Assembly: GCF_000332815.1 (NCBI RefSeq)
Contig: NZ_AOFD01000017.1
Span: 1-64,000 of the forward strand
From: Arthrobacter nitrophenolicus
GTDB lineage: Bacteria; Actinomycetota; Actinomycetes; Actinomycetales; Micrococcaceae
Length of the DNA: 64,000 nucleotides
Reading direction: 5' to 3'
The stretch's first letter is position 1; every line of letters starts with the position of its first letter. The position numbers were made by a program, and so were the translations under genes. Below, piece by piece: positions 54,597 to 63,230 of this stretch. The notes beneath the pieces are model-generated. The model was not told where the DNA came from and made no database searches. It saw only the letters and a program-made list of their open reading frames with translations.

Positions 54597-55565
54597 ATGT
54601 CCCACATGAAGGTTGCCCGAGAGGCCCGCTCTGCTGCCGTAGTCATCAACTCCGGATCACGCCGCGGGGCGGCCGCGCGCGAACTGGCGGTGGAGGCGCT
54701 GCACAAGGCAGGTGTGCCGGTCTCCGCAGTGCATCACGTGCATTCGGGGGCCGAGCTGGCCGGGACGCTGGACCGGGTGCTTGCCGACGGGCATGACCTG
54801 CTGGTTGTGGGTGGCGGCGACGGGACGGTTTCCTATGCCGCCGGCCGGATCGCCGGCACCGGGGTGGTGCTCGGCGTCCTTCCGCTCGGCACCGCCAACG
54901 ACCTCGCCCGCACCCTGGAAATCCCGGACAACCTGGCGAAGGCATGCGCCGCCATCGCGGGCGGGAAAGTGGTGGACATCGACCTGGGGCGCGCCAACGG
55001 GCAGCCCTTCCTCAACGTCGCCTCCGCCGGCCTGTCCGTCCAGGTGACCGAGGCGCTCAGCCCCGGCCTGAAGCGGCGCCTGGGGCCGCTGGCGTACGGC
55101 ATTGCCACCCTGCGTTCGTATGCCCGGCACAAGCCGTTCCGCGCGCGGCTTGAGTTCCCGGACGGGGACCACGAGCCATTGCAGCTTGAGGGCCTGCTTC
55201 AGGTGGCGGTCGGCAACGGCAGGCACTACGGCGGCGGCAACACGGTTTCGCCCACCGCCGGGATCGACGACCACATCCTCGACATCTACGCCATCCTGGC
55301 GGCGCCGCTCCGGGAACATGTAAAGATCGCCCGGCTGCTCCGGGATGGGAGCTTCGTGGAGCACGACCGGGTGTACCACCTGACCAGCCGGTGCGTCCGG
55401 CTGGTCACCGAACCGCCGATGCCCGTGAACCTCGACGGCGAGATCGCGGCCGTCACGCCCGCCGACTTCACCATCCAGCGGAACGCCGTCCACGTGGTGG
55501 TGCCGCAGGCCAGCGCCGGTGCCACGCTCGACGGACCGTCCGCCCTGCCGGAGCCCCCGGCCTGA
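54597..55565 (+). CDS. Diacylglycerol/lipid kinase-family protein
   Basis: A 322-residue DAGK-catalytic-domain protein: the nucleotide loop VVGGGDGTVSYAAGRIA and PLGTANDLARTLEI are the family signatures, and the C-terminal beta-rich half is typical of DgkB/YegS-like enzymes. It phosphorylates diacylglycerol or another lipid with ATP. ATG 54597 or 54606 can start. It is separated from the bet genes by the strong hairpin and is transcribed alone toward convergent umuC. Confidence 0.87.
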   Translation: MSHMKVAREARSAAVVINSGSRRGAAARELAVEALHKAGVPVSAVHHVHSGAELAGTLDRVLADGHDLLVVGGGDGTVSYAAGRIAGTGVVLGVLPLGTANDLARTLEIPDNLAKACAAIAGGKVVDIDLGRANGQPFLNVASAGLSVQVTEALSPGLKRRLGPLAYGIATLRSYARHKPFRARLEFPDGDHEPLQLEGLLQVAVGNGRHYGGGNTVSPTAGIDDHILDIYAILAAPLREHVKIARLLRDGSFVEHDRVYHLTSRCVRLVTEPPMPVNLDGEIAAVTPADFTIQRNAVHVVVPQASAGATLDGPSALPEPPA

Positions 55566-55571
55566 AAAGCC

Positions 55572-56870
55572 TCAGGCCGCCTTCACCAGCGGGAGTTCGT
55601 CCCAGTGCGTGGTGTACCGGGGGGATTGCATGCCGCGCTTCATGGACCAGTCCACGCCGCCTTTGATGCCACCGTGGCCAAGTCCGATGGAGCCGTGCCC
55701 GAAGCGGCGGCTCACATCCTCCAGGAGCGGGCCGATGCCGCGCTCTTCATGCCGGTTCTCGAAGGGTTCCAGGGGAGACTGGTTGCCGGTGGGGCGCAGG
55801 TCGGTGAGCATGAGGCCGGCCTTGGCGTATTTGAGCCCGTTGCGGATGTGGGGCAGCAGGGCATGCGTGGCCTTGGTCAGCAGGAGCGGATCAGCCGTGG
55901 GCATGGGAAGGGACAGGCACACCGAAGGGTAGGCCTGCTCGTGCTGCCTGAACGGGGACGTGGCGGCGAACGCCGTCAGGACTTTGGCCTGCAGGCCGTG
56001 TTTTGCGAGCCTCGCGCTCGCCTGCTGGCCATAGATGCTGAGCACCTGGCGCATGCCGTCGACAGTGGTCACCGGCGTGGAGAAGGAGCGGGAGAAGATG
56101 AGCTGGTCCCGGCCCAGGCGTTCCTCCTCCATGGGAATGCAGGGAATGCCCCGCAGCTCCAGGACCGTGCGCATCACCACCACCGAGAACTTGTCGCGGA
56201 TGACCACAGGGTCGGCCCGGACCAGGTCCAGCACCGTGAAGATGCCGAGGGCATTCAGGCGCCTGGTCAGCCGGCCCGCAATGCCCCACACCTCGTCCAC
56301 GGGAAGCCGTTCCAGCAGGGACTCCTTAACTGGTGCGGGTACGGCCTCCCAGTGGCACACCCCACCGAAGGAGGCGTTGTTCTTCGCCCACTTGTTGCAC
56401 AGCTTGGCCAGCGTCTTGGTGGGCGCTATCCCCACGCAGACCGGGACGCCCACGTTCCGCCGGACCTCGGCCTTCATGGTCCGGCCGAGCGCCAGCAGCT
56501 CTTCGGGCCGGCCCTTCACGCCCAGGAAGGCCTCGTCGATGCTGTAGACCTCCAGCCACGCCGAATGCCTGCCGAGCAGCTCCATGACCCGGGCGCTGAT
56601 ATCGCCGTACAACTCGTAGTTGCTGGACCTGGCCACCAGGCCCCACTCCTTTGCCCGGGGCGCGAGTTTGAACCAGGGGTCCCCGGTCCGGATGCCCAGC
56701 GCCTTCGCCTCGGGGGAACGGGTCACCGCGCAGCCGTCATTGTTGGACAGGACGATCAGCGGCCGCCCCTCGAGCGACGGATCGAAGGCGCGCTCGGCCG
56801 AGGCGTAAAAGCAGTTCACATCCACGTGGGCGATCTGCGGCATCTGCCGCATCAGGACCGGCTTGGGCAT
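55572..56870 (-). CDS. umuC: UmuC, Y-family DNA polymerase V subunit
   Basis: A 432-residue translesion polymerase. Catalytic motifs are intact: HVDVNCFYASAERAF (first Asp) and YSIDEAFLGV (Asp-Glu pair), with helix-hairpin-helix (IAGRLTRRLNALGIFTVLDL) and little-finger regions. The C-terminal tail resembles DUF4113 of true UmuC proteins. Partner UmuD lies 24 bases upstream in the same operon. GAAGGAGGG precedes ATG 56870. It copies damaged DNA during the SOS response. Confidence 0.92.
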   Translation of the reverse strand: MPKPVLMRQMPQIAHVDVNCFYASAERAFDPSLEGRPLIVLSNNDGCAVTRSPEAKALGIRTGDPWFKLAPRAKEWGLVARSSNYELYGDISARVMELLGRHSAWLEVYSIDEAFLGVKGRPEELLALGRTMKAEVRRNVGVPVCVGIAPTKTLAKLCNKWAKNNASFGGVCHWEAVPAPVKESLLERLPVDEVWGIAGRLTRRLNALGIFTVLDLVRADPVVIRDKFSVVVMRTVLELRGIPCIPMEEERLGRDQLIFSRSFSTPVTTVDGMRQVLSIYGQQASARLAKHGLQAKVLTAFAATSPFRQHEQAYPSVCLSLPMPTADPLLLTKATHALLPHIRNGLKYAKAGLMLTDLRPTGNQSPLEPFENRHEERGIGPLLEDVSRRFGHGSIGLGHGGIKGGVDWSMKRGMQSPRYTTHWDELPLVKAA

Positions 56871-56894
56871 GGCCCTCCTTCCGCGGTCTGCAGG

Positions 56895-57326
56895 TCACAC
56901 ATGGTGCAGGCACCTGGTGGCCACGCCCCACACCGTCAGCTCGGACAAGGCGGGGACCCGGATGTCAGGGTACTTCGGGTTCTCCGCCTGCAGCACTACC
57001 CCCGTGGGCGTGATGCGCAGCCGCTTGACCGTCAGTTCTCCATCCAGCACGGCGACCACCACCGAGCCGTCCTTGGGCTCAAGGGCCCGGTTCACGATCA
57101 GTTCGTCGCCGTCGCTGATGCCGGCGCCCTCCATCGAATCGCCGGTTACGCGCACCACGAATGTGCTGGTGATGTCCTTGATCAGGTGCGCGTTCAGGTC
57201 GATCCGGCCATCGAAGTAGTCCTGCGCCGGCGACGGGAAGCCGGCCGCAACCGCGACAGGGGAGATCAGGACCGACAGGTACGAGGCACCCGCATCTATC
57301 ACGCGGGGACCAATAATAACGCCCAC
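56895..57326 (-). CDS. umuD: UmuD-like S24 self-cleaving mutagenesis protein
   Basis: A 143-residue LexA/UmuD-family protein without HTH. Cleavage site Ala28-Gly29 (AAGFPSPAQDYFDG), Ser64 in TGDSMEG and Lys101 in DGELTVKRL, each offset by four from E. coli UmuD (Cys24-Gly25, Ser60, Lys97). RecA-stimulated self-cleavage should give the active form that works with UmuC. GTG start 14 bases after an SOS box, so it heads the operon. The Ala at the cleavage position differs from E. coli but is common for the family. Confidence 0.92.
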   Translation of the reverse strand: MGVIIGPRVIDAGASYLSVLISPVAVAAGFPSPAQDYFDGRIDLNAHLIKDITSTFVVRVTGDSMEGAGISDGDELIVNRALEPKDGSVVVAVLDGELTVKRLRITPTGVVLQAENPKYPDIRVPALSELTVWGVATRCLHHV

Positions 57327-57339
57327 AACACACCCTTAT

Positions 57340-57355
57340 TCGAAAATATGTTCGA
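57340..57355 (-). promoter_or_regulatory. SOS (LexA) box of umuDC
   Basis: TCGAAA-ATAT-GTTCGA matches the actinobacterial LexA consensus TCGAAC-N4-GTTCGA at eleven of twelve arm positions. It is 14 bases upstream of umuD. Damage-induced expression is expected. Confidence 0.85.
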
Positions 57356-57442
57356 TTAGTTCAGTGTAGCGCTGCAGGCTGACAAGCGGACCTCCCGGCT
57401 GCGGGAATCATCCCCTTGGCCGCCGCCACGTAGACTTGTTGG

Positions 57443-58261
57443 ATGCGGTTGGTGGCAAGCGATATTGACGGAACGATCCTCGGGCACGACGGAAAGATCA
57501 GCGACCGCACCGTCCGCGCCTTCCACGCCTGCCGGGACGCCGGCGTCGAACTCGTTTTCGTCACCGGCCGGCCGCCCCGCTGGCTGCATCCGCTCCAGGA
57601 CCAGCTGGGCCATACCGGGACGGTCATCTGCTCCAACGGGGCTGTGGTCTGGGACCTCGAAGCGGATAAGCTGGTCTCCGCCCGCACGCTCGGCATCGCC
57701 GCGGTGCTGGAAATCCGCCGGATCATTAAGGACCTCCGCCCGGCTGCCCTGTTTGCCGCGGAAACGCTGACCGGGTTCCACCTTGAGCCCGGGTTCATCG
57801 AAAACGAGTCGAGCGAACTGCTGTCGCAGTTCACGCCGGCGCCGCTGCGGGAAACCCTGGTTGGCGATGACAGCGTGGTGAAGTTCCTCGCCATTGTCCG
57901 GGACGGCACTCCGGACGACTTCCTCGCCGAGGTGCGTCCCGCCGTCGAACATCTCGCCGCCGCCACGCACTCCTCGCCGGGCGTGGCCATGCTGGAACTG
58001 TCCCTGCCGGGCGTGAACAAGGCCGTCACCCTTGCCGAATACGCTCGGGCGCTGGGCATTGACGCCTCCGACGTGGTGGCCTTCGGCGACATGCCCAACG
58101 ACATCGAGATGCTCCGCTGGGCCGGGCACGGCTACGCCATGGCCAGCGGCCACCCGGAGGCCATCCGCGCGGCGGGCCAGCGTGCGCCGCACTTCGACGA
58201 CGACGGCGTGGCCCAGGTCCTGGAGGCGCGCCTCGCTTCCCTGGGCGCCCCGCGTTCCTGA
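57443..58261 (+). CDS. Cof-type HAD-family phosphatase
   Basis: A 272-residue HAD-superfamily hydrolase of subfamily IIB: motif I (ASDIDGTIL), motif II (FVTGRPPRW), motif IV (GDMPNDIEML) and a long cap domain between. Such enzymes dephosphorylate sugar or cofactor phosphates. Divergent from umuD, sharing a 116-base spacer, but the SOS box is close to umuD only. Monocistronic. Confidence 0.88.
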   Translation: MRLVASDIDGTILGHDGKISDRTVRAFHACRDAGVELVFVTGRPPRWLHPLQDQLGHTGTVICSNGAVVWDLEADKLVSARTLGIAAVLEIRRIIKDLRPAALFAAETLTGFHLEPGFIENESSELLSQFTPAPLRETLVGDDSVVKFLAIVRDGTPDDFLAEVRPAVEHLAAATHSSPGVAMLELSLPGVNKAVTLAEYARALGIDASDVVAFGDMPNDIEMLRWAGHGYAMASGHPEAIRAAGQRAPHFDDDGVAQVLEARLASLGAPRS

Positions 58262-58331
58262 TTTCCGCGGCCGCCGCCGTATTCACAGCTGGCGCTCACC
58301 TCGCGTTCACCTTTGCTCCGTAGCGTGAAGC

Positions 58332-58354
58332 CCGGAGAGCAGACTCCTCTCCGG
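58332..58354. promoter_or_regulatory. Hairpin just upstream of a small gene
   Basis: CCGGAGAG (58332-58339) and CTCTCCGG (58347-58354) are perfect 8-bp arms, 18 bases before ATG 58373. It could fold in the 5' leader of the small gene and affect its translation, or end the HAD transcript. Confidence 0.4.
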
Positions 58355-58372
58355 CAGGCCGAAGGGGTAGGG

Positions 58373-58621
58373 ATGGCACGGAATACCAAGCGCGATACCG
58401 CCGATGCACCACTGCGCAGGGCAACGCCTGCGCCGCACTGGAAGAAGCTGCGGCAGGGCGACCGCGTCCGGGTCCTGCTGACCCCCGGGTTCGAAGCCGG
58501 CGGCGTGGTGGACGCCGTCACGCCGGACAACACCGTGGTGTGGATCAATCTTGACGGCGGCCGCGGCCGGACGCTGCTGCACTGCGGCGACGGGGTCGAG
58601 ATCCTGCCGTTCGAAGACTGA
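58373..58621 (+). CDS. Hypothetical basic 82-residue protein
   Basis: A small protein with a basic N-terminus (MARNTKRDTADAPLRRATPA) and a compact beta-rich C-terminal part (WKKLRQGDRVRVLL ... TVVWINLDGGRGRTLLHC). The second half looks like a small beta-barrel of SH3/KOW type. It overlaps no neighbour. Nucleic-acid binding is only a guess from charge and fold impression. Confidence 0.55.
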   Translation: MARNTKRDTADAPLRRATPAPHWKKLRQGDRVRVLLTPGFEAGGVVDAVTPDNTVVWINLDGGRGRTLLHCGDGVEILPFED

Positions 58622-58667
58622 CCCGGGGCGGCGCCAAGGGTCCGGCCAGCTCGGGTACGCTCGCACT

Positions 58668-59479
58668 GTGACCCTGCCGTTCTTCGCCAATCCGGATGCC
58701 GCCGGCAACCAGCTGCCCATCGCGATGGCCCACCGCGGCTTCTCCCTTGAGGGGCTGGAGAACTCGAAGGCCGCCTTCCGGGCCGCCGTGGACCTCGGCT
58801 ACCGCTACCTGGAGACGGATGTCCACACCACGTCCGACGGCGTGCTGCTCCTTTTCCACGATGACACGCTGGAACGGGTGACGGACGGCAGGGGCAAGGT
58901 TTCGGAGCTGACGGCGGCGGAGGTTGCCCGGGTGAACATCGGCGGCCGTGAGCCCGTCCCGACCTTCGACGAACTGGTTCCGGAACTGCCCGGCATCCGG
59001 CTCAACCTGGACGTCAAGGACTGGAGCTCCGTCAACAGCACGGCGGCCGCCATTGAGCGCCACCGGGTGCATGACCGGGTGCTGGTCACCAGCTTCTCGG
59101 ACCGGCGGCGGCGGGCGGTGCTGAAGCTGCTCAGCCGCCCGGTTGCGGCCTCGGCGGGGGTTACATCGATCGCTCTTTTCACGTGCCTGGGCCCGCTGCT
59201 GCCCGGACCTGCCTTCCGCTGGCTGATGCGCCGCGTCCTGTCCGGCGTCCACGCACTGCAGGTTCCGGCCCGCCGCGGTGGCATCGAAGTTGTCACCCCC
59301 GGGTTCGTCCGCCGGGCGCACGGCCTGGGCCTGGCGGTGCACGTCTGGACCATCAACGATCCCGCGAGATGCGCCGCCTGCTGGACCTCGGCGTGGACGG
59401 CCTTGTCACCGACCGAGGCGACCTGCTCAAGGAGATCCTCGTCGAAAGAGGCGGGTGGCCGCCCGGGCCGCCCGCCTGA
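58668..59479 (+). pseudogene. Glycerophosphodiester phosphodiesterase (frameshifted)
   Basis: A reconstructed 270-residue GDPD TIM-barrel enzyme: AHRGFSLEGLENSKAAF with the catalytic His-Arg, YLETDVHTTSDGVLLLFHDD, and C-terminal VWTINDPAEMRRLLDLGVDG. It hydrolyses glycerophosphodiesters to sn-glycerol-3-phosphate. The last 39 residues shift frame near 59364 (CCCGCGAG where CCCGCCGAG restores DPAEMRR). Start GTG 58668. Confidence 0.84.
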
Positions 59480-59498
59480 TCCGCTGTTTTACCTGGTG

Positions 59499-59953
59499 CT
59501 AGCCCCGGCCTGTGCTGGTGGACGGGTCCTGGTCGCCCTCCGTCGGGTCGGCGCGCAGCTCGTCCGGGTTGCTGTCCGGCAGCCCGCCCGCAACGCCGCC
59601 GGGCCCCCGTTTCCTGCCGCAGCCGCCCCACCCGCGGCGGCGGCACTGCCTGTCAGCCCGTCGTCGCCCGTTCCACGGCCTGCTTCCGCCCTGTCATTGT
59701 TCGTTTCGTCAGTGTCCCCGCCAAAGGGGCTCTCGGAGACCGGCCCGGGAGCCGGCCCGGTCTTCAAGCCCGGCGCCTTCTCCTTCTCCGCCTCCATTGC
59801 ATTGGACCCCTCGCTGATGGAGGAGTGGACCTCCACGTCGTCATTGGGGTCCGTGGGGTCGGGAACGTTCATCTTCTCCGTGGGCTTCGATGTACCCGCC
59901 AGGTCCTCCATGGCGTTCTCCGCTGCCTTGCCGATGCTGTCGCCGATTCCCAT
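59499..59953 (-). pseudogene. Acidic low-complexity small protein (frameshifted)
   Basis: A reconstructed 151-residue hydrophilic protein (MGIGDSIGKAAENAMEDLAG ...) with an acidic, Pro/Ser/Ala-rich middle and a C-terminus (LPDSNPDELRADPTEGDQDP) that reads in frame to TAG only after one base is restored near 59605. AGGAGG precedes ATG 59953. It looks disordered; the N-terminus recalls CsbD-like stress proteins. Divergent from the similar small gene at 60089. Function unknown. Confidence 0.6.
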
Positions 59954-60088
59954 CTCTGTTCCTCCTGACATCGTGCGTGCGGGCGCCCCAGCGGCCGCCC
60001 GGCCCTACCCCTCCAGAATTATCAGCATGCTTACAATTAGTCCAGAGCTGGGGTGAAGAACCGCGGCCGGGAAGGAAGGACACGCACC

Positions 60089-60310
60089 ATGAGCAGCTAC
60101 CATCCGGAAAATGATCCCGCCAATCCTGACCAGCCGGGCAGGGGCCACACTGACGCCCAGGCAGCCCCGGGCAAGGATTCGGCAGGCTCGGCGAACCCGG
60201 ACCCTGCCGAAGGCAACGTCACCGGCCTGGAACCGGGCGGGGGAGTGCCGCCGGGTGAGACGCCTCCGGCGGAGGACCAGATGAGTGGCGACCAGGGCCA
60301 CGACGAATAG
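60089..60310 (+). CDS. DUF6480-like small hydrophilic protein
   Basis: A 73-residue Pro/Gly/acid-rich protein; [20 protein letters not shown] matches the DUF6480 core seen in many high-GC actinobacteria. The start chosen begins MSSYHPEN; the in-frame ATG 60053 extension is charged and untypical. No function known. Divergent from the acidic small gene at 59499-59953. Confidence 0.7.
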   Translation: MSSYHPENDPANPDQPGRGHTDAQAAPGKDSAGSANPDPAEGNVTGLEPGGGVPPGETPPAEDQMSGDQGHDE

Positions 60311-60393
60311 GGCGCGCACAGCACAATACGCGCACAACACAACAGTGGACCGGTGGCACGCATGCCTGCCGGTCCACTGTCCGAAGATTCAGC

Positions 60394-61458
60394 TCAAGGT
60401 GCGTCGTTTCCCTGGGGATTGAGCGTGGCCTGGTCCGGCCCCACGAGCTGCCGGTTCAGGCCGTCCGCGTCCAGCCGGGTGTTCCAGGAAACCCAGTCCT
60501 TTGGCCGGACGGACGGGCGTCCCAGCAGGTAGCCCTGCCCCGCATCGATGCCCAGTTCGGTCAGGACTTTCAATTCCCCAACCGTTTCGATGCCCTCCGC
60601 CACGAGGGTTGTGCCGATCTGCTGGCTGAAATCCACCAGACAGGCGGTCAGGGCGCGCTGCAGGCCGTCGTTGTCCACGTCCCCGATCACGTCACGTCCC
60701 ACCTTGAGGAAATCGGGGCGCAGGTGCACCATGCGGCTCAGGGCGCCGGCCCCGGAGTGGGTGTCGTCCACGGCGATCCGCAGGCCCTGGTCGCGCAGCG
60801 GATTGATCGCGGCGATGAACTGCGCGTATTCCTCATCCGGAATGGTTTCCGTGAGTTCGAGGACAATCCGGTTGATGGGAAGGTCAATATGTTCGAACAG
60901 TTCCGGCAGCCGCGGGTCCAGGCAGGACGTGGGGGAGATGTTCAGCGACACGAACAGGTGCGGCGGAAGGTCCCTGGCAGCCGCTGCCGCGGATCCGAGG
61001 GCCGAGAATTCCAGGTTGGCGCCCAGGCCCACGGCGGCAGCTTCGGCGAACCACAGCTCGGCCGCCGCGCCGTCGTCACTGACGAAGCGGGACAATGCCT
61101 CCACGCCCACCACGTTTTTGTCGCCCAGCCCGTAGATCGGCTGGAAAGCCGTCATCAGCATCTGGTTCTCAAGCAGCGCGCTGATCCGGGACATGCTGCG
61201 GATGGCATCAATCTGCTCGGCGAGTTTGGGCGGGAGGGCGGCGGGAGTGAGGCGCATTTCCCGTGCGGTCTCCAGCGTTTCAACAGTGTTGGCATCGCTG
61301 CGCCGCGTTTCAAGAAGGTATTCCAGCAGGGCCCGTTCGGGCACCCCCGGATTCTCGTCGAGGCTGTTGCTAAGGCGCTGCCGGACGGCCGCGCCGGACG
61401 GATCTGTTTCCGCCAGTACCGCGGCAATAATTCCCCATGCCTGTACACGAACCGACAT
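60394..61458 (-). CDS. EAL-domain cyclic-di-GMP phosphodiesterase
   Basis: A 354-residue protein with an unassigned helical N-terminus (about 1-100) and an EAL domain (about 105-345). Key residues: EAL in VEALSRF, Asn in LNISP, LELTE, Asp pair in AVDDTHSGAGA, Lys in LKVGRDV, and the loop-6 Glu in AEGIET. The usual DDFGTG loop is DDTHSG, so activity is likely but could be altered. It would hydrolyse c-di-GMP. A 215-base spacer precedes it, then the GGDEF-EAL gene. Confidence 0.83.
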   Translation of the reverse strand: MSVRVQAWGIIAAVLAETDPSGAAVRQRLSNSLDENPGVPERALLEYLLETRRSDANTVETLETAREMRLTPAALPPKLAEQIDAIRSMSRISALLENQMLMTAFQPIYGLGDKNVVGVEALSRFVSDDGAAAELWFAEAAAVGLGANLEFSALGSAAAAARDLPPHLFVSLNISPTSCLDPRLPELFEHIDLPINRIVLELTETIPDEEYAQFIAAINPLRDQGLRIAVDDTHSGAGALSRMVHLRPDFLKVGRDVIGDVDNDGLQRALTACLVDFSQQIGTTLVAEGIETVGELKVLTELGIDAGQGYLLGRPSVRPKDWVSWNTRLDADGLNRQLVGPDQATLNPQGNDAP

Positions 61459-61673
61459 TAGCTACGCCCCCAGTTGACGAAGTAATGACCCAGTGGCCCA
61501 ATTAATTTTCAATTTATGAACGCCTTTTAATTCCGGTGCTTCTGTGAATCCCCAGCTCTAGCGGCCAGGAAAACCAGACACCGCACGATGATCGTATATC
61601 GGCAGCACCAAAAAACGCAGGGGTTTGCGGGAGTTTTAGCAGTAATTTGGGTACCTTGCGGTAACTTGGCGGG

Positions 61674-63209
61674 TCAGGGGTTGGCGCCTTCGGGCTGGTC
61701 GGCCAGCAGCAGCGGGATCTGGTCGGGCGGCACCGGCCTGCTGAAGTAGTAGCCCTGCGCGCTCAGGCAGCCGAGCCCCCGCAGGATCCCGGCCTGCTCG
61801 GCGGTTTCAACGCCCTCCCACACAGCCTCCAGCCCGCATGCACGGACCAGCTGCAGGACGGCCGCCACCAGCGCGGGCTGGCTCGGATCCGTGCCCAGGC
61901 CGGTGATCAGCGAACGGTCAACCTTCACCCGGTCCACCGGGAGCCGGCGCAGATAGCTGATGGAGGAGTAGCCGGTGCCAAAGTCGTCGATTTCGATTCC
62001 CACCCCCAGGCCGCGCAGCCCGGCCAGCGAGTAGCGGTCCAGTTCGTTGCCCTTGACGATGGCCACTTCCGTCAGTTCCAGGACCACCTGCTCGGGCCGT
62101 ACCCCGGTTTCCTTCAGCACATTCCGGACATCCTCGATGAACTGCAGGCTCTGCAGGTCCGTGGCGGAAATGTTGATGCGGACGGAGAACCTGTTGTCCA
62201 CCAGGGAGGCGGCGATCCACGACCGGAGCTGGTGCACGGCCGCCCGGAGCACCCACAGGCCAAGCTCGGAAATCAACCCGGCTTCCTCGGCCAGCGGTAT
62301 GAACTCGTCCGGCATGATGAACCCGCGGGTGGGGTGGTTCCAGCGCACCAGCGCCTCCACGCCCTCCACCCTCCCTGTGGCGAGCTCCACCACAGGCTGG
62401 TAGTAGAGCGTCAAGCCGTCGCTCTTGATGGCGGCGCGCAGGTCTTCCACCAGCTGGCTGCGGAGCCTGCGCATCAGCAGCAGCGCCGGCTCGAAGCGGT
62501 GCAGCCGGTTCTGCCCCTCCGCCTTGGAGGCATACATGGCGACGTCGGCCTCCATCAGCATGTCCTCGGGGGTCTGGCCTTCGGCGCCCGCACTCAGCCC
62601 GATGCTGGCCCCGCAGCGCACGCTCCGGCCGGGGAGTTCGATGGGCTGCTTGAGGGCTGCGAGGATCCGGTGGCCTACGACAGTGGCCTGGTCCGGGGTG
62701 GCGGACGGCATGACGATGGCGAATTCGTCCCCGCCCAGCCGGGCCACGACGTCGTCCGCCCGCACCGCGCCCCGGAGCCGTTGCCCCACGGTGATGAGGA
62801 CCTGGTCGCCCGCGGTGTGGCCCATGCTGTCGTTGATGGATTTGAAGGCGTCCAGGTCCATGAGCAGGAGCACCGGCCCCTCTTCGGGAGCGGCCCCGGC
62901 GTCCAGTGCCGTCTTCAGGGCGTCGATCAGGGCGGAGCGGTTCGCCAGGCCCGTGAGCGGGTCCTGCATGGCCATTTTCTGCATCTCAAGGTGAGCCTCG
63001 TGCAGGAGTTGGGTCCGCACCTGGACCCGCTGCTCGAGCTCTTCGTAGATGATCTGCAGGTCCTCCGCCAGCAGGTTGGTACCGGTGATGATGGCGTCCA
63101 GCTCGTCCCGCGCCGGGGACACCTCTATCCGGGAGCTGAGGTCTCCCGATGCCAGCCGGACAATGCCTTCCAGCAGCTGGGAGAGCCGGGGATCATTGTC
63201 CGCGAACAT
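61674..63209 (-). CDS. GGDEF-EAL bifunctional c-di-GMP protein
   Basis: A 511-residue cytoplasmic protein. Order: a HAMP-like/coiled-coil linker (about 10-80), GGDEF domain with intact GGDEF at 159-163, and EAL domain (about 265-505) with VEALVRW, INISATD, LELTE, DDFGTGYSS, KVDRSL and EGVET. It can make and break c-di-GMP by family. No membrane segment within this frame. It follows the histidine kinase by 21 bases on the same strand, so the kinase probably feeds its control. Confidence 0.87.
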   Translation of the reverse strand: MFADNDPRLSQLLEGIVRLASGDLSSRIEVSPARDELDAIITGTNLLAEDLQIIYEELEQRVQVRTQLLHEAHLEMQKMAMQDPLTGLANRSALIDALKTALDAGAAPEEGPVLLLMDLDAFKSINDSMGHTAGDQVLITVGQRLRGAVRADDVVARLGGDEFAIVMPSATPDQATVVGHRILAALKQPIELPGRSVRCGASIGLSAGAEGQTPEDMLMEADVAMYASKAEGQNRLHRFEPALLLMRRLRSQLVEDLRAAIKSDGLTLYYQPVVELATGRVEGVEALVRWNHPTRGFIMPDEFIPLAEEAGLISELGLWVLRAAVHQLRSWIAASLVDNRFSVRINISATDLQSLQFIEDVRNVLKETGVRPEQVVLELTEVAIVKGNELDRYSLAGLRGLGVGIEIDDFGTGYSSISYLRRLPVDRVKVDRSLITGLGTDPSQPALVAAVLQLVRACGLEAVWEGVETAEQAGILRGLGCLSAQGYYFSRPVPPDQIPLLLADQPEGANP

Positions 63210-63230
63210 CAGCTTTCCTTCTTCCCCCGC

